Source: Marasmius tenuissimus (taxonomy: Eukaryota > Basidiomycota > Agaricomycetes > Agaricales > Marasmiaceae). From it: DNA of 64,000 nucleotides. Location of the stretch: the NCBI GenBank assembly GCA_029532415.1, contig JAQOTA010000052.1:1798001-1862000 (forward strand), given 5' to 3'. Of the stretch, positions 59,301 to 64,000 are shown in pieces. How positions within the stretch are numbered: position 1 is the stretch's first letter; every line of letters starts with the position of its first letter. Made by a program: the position numbers and the translations under genes. The notes below the pieces were generated by a model that saw nothing but the letters and a program-made list of their open reading frames with translations, was not told the origin of the DNA and did not search any database.

Positions 59301-60340
59301 TTCCCCGTACTACCAAGCCTTCGGAGTCTAGGAACGCTAAACCACAGAGAAAGGGGAGACAGAGTTCCGTTCATGACCTAGTAGACCTTTACGGCGGAGG
59401 TATGAGTCCGACAAAAGAACGCGACAACGGAGACGAGGTCGTACGATCCACGGGTACACCTGTACCCTCTCGGACCACTGGTGGACAGAGCAGAGCAGGG
59501 TCGCTTGCTTCCCCCATGCCGGTGCCCTCTCGTCGAAAGTCTGTGTCGCCCCAACCACTCGCATCTCCACTGGATCGTCCTCCGACTGGCCAAAGCGCCA
59601 AGTCGCCTTCAATTGCCAGCCCGACGTCCTCGACTTCGTCCCGGTCACGCCCTCAGTCGATGTTCATCTTCCCTTCCAAATCTACAGGTAGCAGCGGCGT
59701 CCCGCTGTCGGCTGGTTTGGCACCCCCGCCTGATGCTGAACCACAGAGACATACTCGCCGCAACTCGATAACTGATATGGTGCAGCGCTTCGAGGCCATT
59801 GATGCTGTCGCTAGGAGTTCCGCCATATCGACTGTATCTCAAAGACCGAATCTGAACAAGGCGGATTCGAGTTCCTCAACGAATTCCGTACCTCCACCGA
59901 GACGTTCCCAGATGAACGGAAAGGGTTCCTCCTTCGAACCAAACGCCACGGGTTTGAACAAACCAAAGACCCCCTCGCAAGCAAACCGACGTGTGTCACC
60001 CTCTGGACTCGGGAGAATCTCACCCTCACCCTCACCTGGAAAACCTCAGGAGGTTGAGGTGGTCACACCTCGACCGAGGCGTATATCGACAAGGCCAGAT
60101 GGGTCGTCTAATCCCGTCTTATTCCCCGTATCAAGGCAGACCTCCAATGCGGAGGAATCGACACAAAACACAGACGTCAGATCGCCGTCTCCTGAGCGTC
60201 CGTACCAAGGTGTCGGAAAGCTAATAGATCAATGGCAGCGTAAAACTGCTGAACCTGAGAATCCCAGATCGCCGATACCGAAACGCGGAACGGGTTTCGT
60301 GGCTAAAAGAGCTGGATTGGTTAATGGACAGACAAAGTAG
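56390..60340 (+). CDS. Ark1/Prk1-family actin-regulating serine/threonine kinase
   Basis: Kinases of the Ark/Prk/AAK1/GAK family phosphorylate endocytic coat proteins and control actin patch turnover. MQGFPVYQQNQNKGTLAPGQ begins at 56390. The kinase domain follows: YLSQGGFAHVYLV, VLKRIAVNNEAMLTDVKKEVDIM with the lysine of subdomain II, LMEFCPGGGIIDMMNRRL, catalytic HRDLKVENIL, DFGSATT, YRAPEMIDVH and SDVWALGVLLYKLCYY. The catalytic residues are all present. After the kinase comes about 700 residues of disordered, Ser/Pro-rich sequence encoded in one long exon (57434-60340), with many possible phosphorylation sites and basic patches. The window also encodes class I myosin and a UCS protein, part of the same endocytic actin process. 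Confidence 0.9.
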
Positions 60341-60847
60341 AGGCCTTGTGCTTAGGTTTCATTCCTTTTTTGTGTTCACGACGTATTAACGTAGAAACCA
60401 CGACGACCACAATTCATAAGCACCTTGTTTTGTTTCTTCGCAGTCCATCGTATCACCTATTTATCTACGGATGTATATTTAATCGCAATCGCCCCTCCTT
60501 TTTACACCCTGGATAATATATACTGTACTTATAATATTGCATGTGCGTAAGATAAACTGAGAAAGAGAGTGAAGGGTATGCTGGCAGATAGAACCTGATC
60601 TTCAAGAATCTGTATGTTCTACCTTGCCACGGTGTACTCGAGAAACTCCCAGTTCAAGAGCAGCAGCTTGGGCTTCGGCGCGCAAAACATTGGAGTGATT
60701 TGGATGGATGAACAGACCGTCAGGCCGATGTTTTGTGCGGTGGGGAGCTTGTGGTTCTTCGTCATCTATTCTGCTATACGATGCTGGCCCGGTGCTACAG
60801 AGGTTTGCGATGAGTTGGCGGCCTGGCCCATATATTGAATCCCCAAC
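60341..60847. other. Convergent 3' intergenic region
   Basis: About 500 bp between the stop of the Ark/Prk-type kinase and the convergent stop of the copper-transporter gene. It is AT-rich near 60460-60560. No gene or repeat is supported. Confidence 0.4.
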
Positions 60848-61323
60848 TCACTCTTCCTCGGGCGAGCACTTGCTAAGCTCTATGAAGAATTGTCCCACAG
60901 CCAGCGTAGTGACCTGTTTCTCTATCGTGAGCAAGGATTGTGTAGGAAAGGGTTCAAGACGCACAGTCAGAAGTAACAGCGTTGCGTTAAAGCTCATCAC
61001 AACGAGCATCTGACAGAAGCGTAGGAACGTCAAAATCCAATACAGAGCCGTCCTCCATAGCGCAATCGTAAATCGAGTCCGGCGTAGAGCTTCGGGACAC
61101 CAACGTCGGTCATGAACGAAATGGAGAAATCTGAGTTTTGGCGCGCATTCTATGAGCACGAATGCACCATTCAATAAGCTCTTACTCACCTCTCAGACAG
61201 ACAGAGAACGATAACCAAGATGCATCCTAGCCAGATATTCGAGACTCCAGAAAATAGAACGTGAGAGCCAGGTGAGAAGCTCCAGTGAAGAAAGGGTCCT
61301 GCGGCCTGCTGTTCCGTTGCCAT
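60848..61323 (-). CDS. Ctr-family copper transporter, short form
   Basis: Ctr proteins import Cu(I) as trimers, in the plasma or vacuolar membrane. Three exons, 61190-61323, 60965-61130 and 60848-60912, encode 121 residues starting MATEQQAAG. TM1 is WLGCILVIVLCLSERF, with a basic cytoplasmic loop. TM2 carries the family MxxxM motif (CQMLVVMSFNATLLLL), and TM3 is LAVGQFFIEL. The usual GxxxG of TM3 is not complete here. The N-terminus lacks methionine clusters, so it resembles Ctr2-type or low-affinity members. The frame is open upstream to about 61470, so a longer N-terminus is possible. Confidence 0.75.
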
Positions 61324-61657
61324 GATGTTGAAGCCTAGAAGTCGGCCAAATTTAGTATTATTTTCTACACGGTTCGAGGGAACCTGAGGCATATGCGACA
61401 CACCAGATGCAAAAAAGTGTAAGTGGAAAACGAGTGAAGGCGAGCTTGTTGTGCTAGCTACGAAGATCAAGGTGTTGATGAAGTTGAGGTTGGAGCGGTG
61501 TGGTCAGGGCTGTTCAACGATCGCTTGGAGCGGTTTATATCATTGATATCGACTTGGTCAAATAACTCATTTCCTTGGTGATATTCGACCACTGTAATAG
61601 TAATACACAAAGCGCATAGTACGGGTGTAAAAACTAAAAGTACACATTCATTAAGAT
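61324..61657. other. Short intergenic region upstream of the Ctr gene
   Basis: About 330 bp between the Ctr start and the 3' end of the exonuclease gene on the same strand. It contains the in-frame upstream extension noted for the Ctr gene. No clear regulatory motif was recognised. Confidence 0.35.
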
Positions 61658-63916
61658 CTATACCTGATCACCCAACGACAGAACTTTCTTATCAACCTCC
61701 CCAATCCGACGGCCTTCTACGAACTCCCTCGCCTTCTTTTCACGCCACTCGCACCCGTCCTTGTACTCACATTTCCTACAAAGCGCGAAGCGTAAACGGA
61801 TGAAAGTTGAGCTGAAGTCAAGTCACTCACGAGCACCGCCATGACTGCTCTAATGATACTCCTTTGGGTTCGCGGTAGCCTTCCCACCAACGCATGATGT
61901 CGAGGAGATGATTATCCAGTAAAGAGGCGCAGTAGAGAAACTCTTTGGTCCCAATTATGCTGGCATCATGTTCGCTGCCCGGAAGTGCCTCCGTGGCCGA
62001 GTCGCCTGCAACGACCCCACTTGACGAGGGTTGTCGGGTATCATGATCTTGGGGGGCTAAGGGGGCTTTCAGTAAAAATATGGACATCCCGAGACGACAG
62101 CGCTCACCGGCACCCCTGTACATATGGTTTCCAGCTGATGCGCCGTTGGGCTCGAGCGATTGTTCCAGAGCCCTGGATAGCTCAGACTCCGCCTCATTTG
62201 AACTTGTACTGGCAAGATTTTGTCCAGCCGGCAATGTCGAGGTGCTTTCATCCACATTCGCAGTAGTCGCATGAGCGTCATGGACGTCCGAAGTAGCCTG
62301 GTCTTCTATTTGAAAACCATGCAAACTCGCTTCGATCGCCCTATCGATGTCAGCTTGCTCCTGAGCCGAGATGACCTCGACTGCTGCTGGTTCCTCCCCA
62401 GCTTTCCCCTTCTCGTTCCAACGCATATTTCTGAGATATTCTTGAGACCTGTACACTAGCGTCAACCGGGCATCAACGTGCGCGACGTTAAGTTCTTCGA
62501 GAGATGAGAACCAGAGTGCGGTGAGATCATCAAGACACTCTATGTTGGCAGCATATGCACCGACCATCAAGCCTGCGTCTGAGATGAAAGGCTGGGAAAA
62601 CTTCAGCGAGGGGTTTACCTGGGCCTTCTCCCAAAGCGACGAGAAATCGTAGCTGGACAAAAGGTCGGACAGCAAACGATGGTAGGTCATTAACTGTAGT
62701 CGAGAGGACAGTGCATCGGCATCTGATGGCAATGTGTTTGAACGTCTAGTCTTCGTGTCGTTGATGTGAAGGATGTAGTGCTTCTGCGCTCGACTGTGGG
62801 TAGCAGAAGTATGGGTCAGGTTCACTGCTAGGGATGTCATGGCGTGTAATGTCGGACGACTTGGTTCAGGTTCGATAGCAGATGGACCAGGCATCGTACG
62901 GGATCGTTTGGGCTTTTGAGGGGTATTCGGGTTTGAACGCGATGACCTTTTTCGGGATGTGAGGGATGTGGGTTCTATTTCTTTCCTAAGAACCTCGTCC
63001 TACATTTGTAGCGTGTCATTTTATATGGATTAAAGGTTGATGGACGGTCAACACAACGCACGATAATCCCCGTGACTACATGTCCCTCAATGACACCGAA
63101 TACTGGCATCTCGCGCTGGTACGGCCCAGTAAGTCCACGGATTAAGAGAACTTGCATAACCACGTACTGCAATGTTTTCGATTGTTAGCGCTCGAAAACA
63201 TGAGATCATGTCCAAGATCCTGTTGAATAGAGTCCGTAACGGATTTGATTCAGATAAAGTCACGACGCACCGTAAGCCCCATCCTTCCTCCTTGGTGGCG
63301 ACTGTTACTATAACTTCCTCTGGTCGCAACTCTCTTTCAAGCTTCTTGTGAACGTCCTACGCAATCGCGTCAGCCACGCTCATAAGCGGACGTAACGACA
63401 TGACCCACCTTTCCTTTTTGCAGAACTACATCGTTGGAGGCAGCGACCTTCTTCTCGACTTTGATTTCCTTCCCACTCTTCGATATAAAAGAATCAGGTC
63501 GAACTTCCAGCTTTTTGTGTCTTCCTTGTCTCAGTCCATAGTCGAACTGGACTTCACACCTAGTCCACAGTGAGTTATATCGAATGATACACGATATGCC
63601 TGACTCACCACGCTGGCGAGACCAGATCCGTGACGCTGAGATGCCTCGTTCTACGAAACCGCTGCAAAGGACTATCGGCCTTCAGAATGACTCCTTTCTT
63701 CGAGCGTATTGGTGGACGGAGACAAGACGGAGATGGTTTAATCATATCCGGGACCCCAAACAATCCGAAGTCCAATTCTATTTTGATTTCCGGCTGGCCT
63801 TGTGGTTCTGAGGGCGCGAGTTGTGCGTCCAGGAGTTCAAAATCTTGCGGTGTCCACTCAGCGAAGTCGTTGATGTCGTCGTACTCGTCTGGAAGATTTG
63901 CAGCGTTTGATGACAT
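61658..63916 (-). CDS. EXO5: Exonuclease V (Exo5/Dem1 family)
   Basis: Exo5 is a single-strand exonuclease with an iron-sulfur cluster, acting in mitochondrial DNA or genome maintenance. MSSNAANLPDEYDDINDF starts at 63916. The family pattern follows: RHLSVTDLVSPAWCEVQFDYGLRQGR (first cluster cysteine), DVVLQKGKDVHKKLE, FGVIEGHVVTGIIDEV, and a PD-(D/E)xK nuclease core HYILHINDTKTRRSNTLPS. A long Glu/Ser-rich insertion lies about 62100-62400. The C-terminus holds the remaining cluster cysteines: SWRC...KCEYKDGCEWREKKAREFVEGRRIGEVDKKVLSLGDQ. Seven or so short exons join in frame. The catalytic Asp, the Asp-x-Lys and the cluster cysteines are all present. Confidence 0.9.
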
Positions 63917-64000
63917 TGATAGAGAGCGTGAATCACACTTTCACTTCAACAAACATAATTGTTGTCGTAAAGAGTCAGATGTGAGTACAACATCAAGGTC

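Overview
The window is nuclear DNA from a filamentous basidiomycete, most likely an agaricomycete. The genes are dense and split by many short introns of about 50-60 nt. Start codons and splice sites are of fungal type, and the gene content is fungal: class I myosin with TH1 and SH3 domains, She4/UNC-45 protein, Sin3, Syo1, an Ark/Prk kinase, and a BRCA2-like protein with a BRC repeat. No prokaryotic, viral or intact transposon genes were recognised. About 25 protein genes and one tRNA can be supported. Exon joins were worked out by hand from splice signals, reading phase and protein family patterns.

Layout, left half. A BRCA2-like N-terminus runs off the left edge (1-1033, minus). It diverges from a taxilin gene that carries an embedded SUMO-like domain (1558-3717). 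Next come UDP-GlcNAc pyrophosphorylase (3941-5474, minus), a secreted GH5 exo-1,3-glucanase (6783-8594), an Oac1-like mitochondrial carrier (8746-10196, minus) and an Mdm1-type PXA-RGS-PX-Nexin_C protein (10358-14468). TRM6 (14747-16461, minus) shares a 72-bp divergent promoter with an UNC-45/She4 UCS protein (16534-18561). That gene is followed on the same strand by class I myosin (18815-23585), the expected client class of UCS proteins. A disordered coiled-coil protein (23912-25817), riboflavin synthase (25965-26897) and secreted RNase T2 (27109-29313) lie on the minus strand.

Middle. An alpha/beta-hydrolase-fold protein with a substituted nucleophile (30515-31986) and an unknown protein (32484-34615) precede two very small membrane-protein genes (34828-35065 plus; 35275-35726 minus). 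The second has a 31-nt intron. About 36-40.4 kb is gene-poor and contains a decayed paralogue of that small gene (about 37265-37660).

Right half. A single-pass PY-motif membrane protein (40475-42398), SIN3 (42486-47025), a glomulin/Ybp-like repeat protein (47283-49243), an unknown membrane-associated protein (about 49676-50485), the ribosomal-protein import chaperone SYO1 (51564-54178), a tRNA-Phe with a short intron (54329-54408), a 3-hydroxyisobutyrate dehydrogenase family enzyme (54579-56136), an Ark/Prk kinase (56390-60340), a Ctr-type copper transporter (60848-61323) and exonuclease V (61658-63916).

Functional themes are actin and endocytosis (UCS protein, myosin I, Ark kinase), cell wall (UAP1, exo-glucanase), organelle contact and transport (Mdm1, carrier, Ctr) and genome maintenance (BRCA2-like, Exo5). 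Most genes are ordinary housekeeping genes. The most unusual signals are the SUMO-like domain carried on a symmetric phase 0-0 exon inside taxilin, the 31-nt intron and its degenerate paralogue, and the catalytic-site substitutions in the hydrolase.
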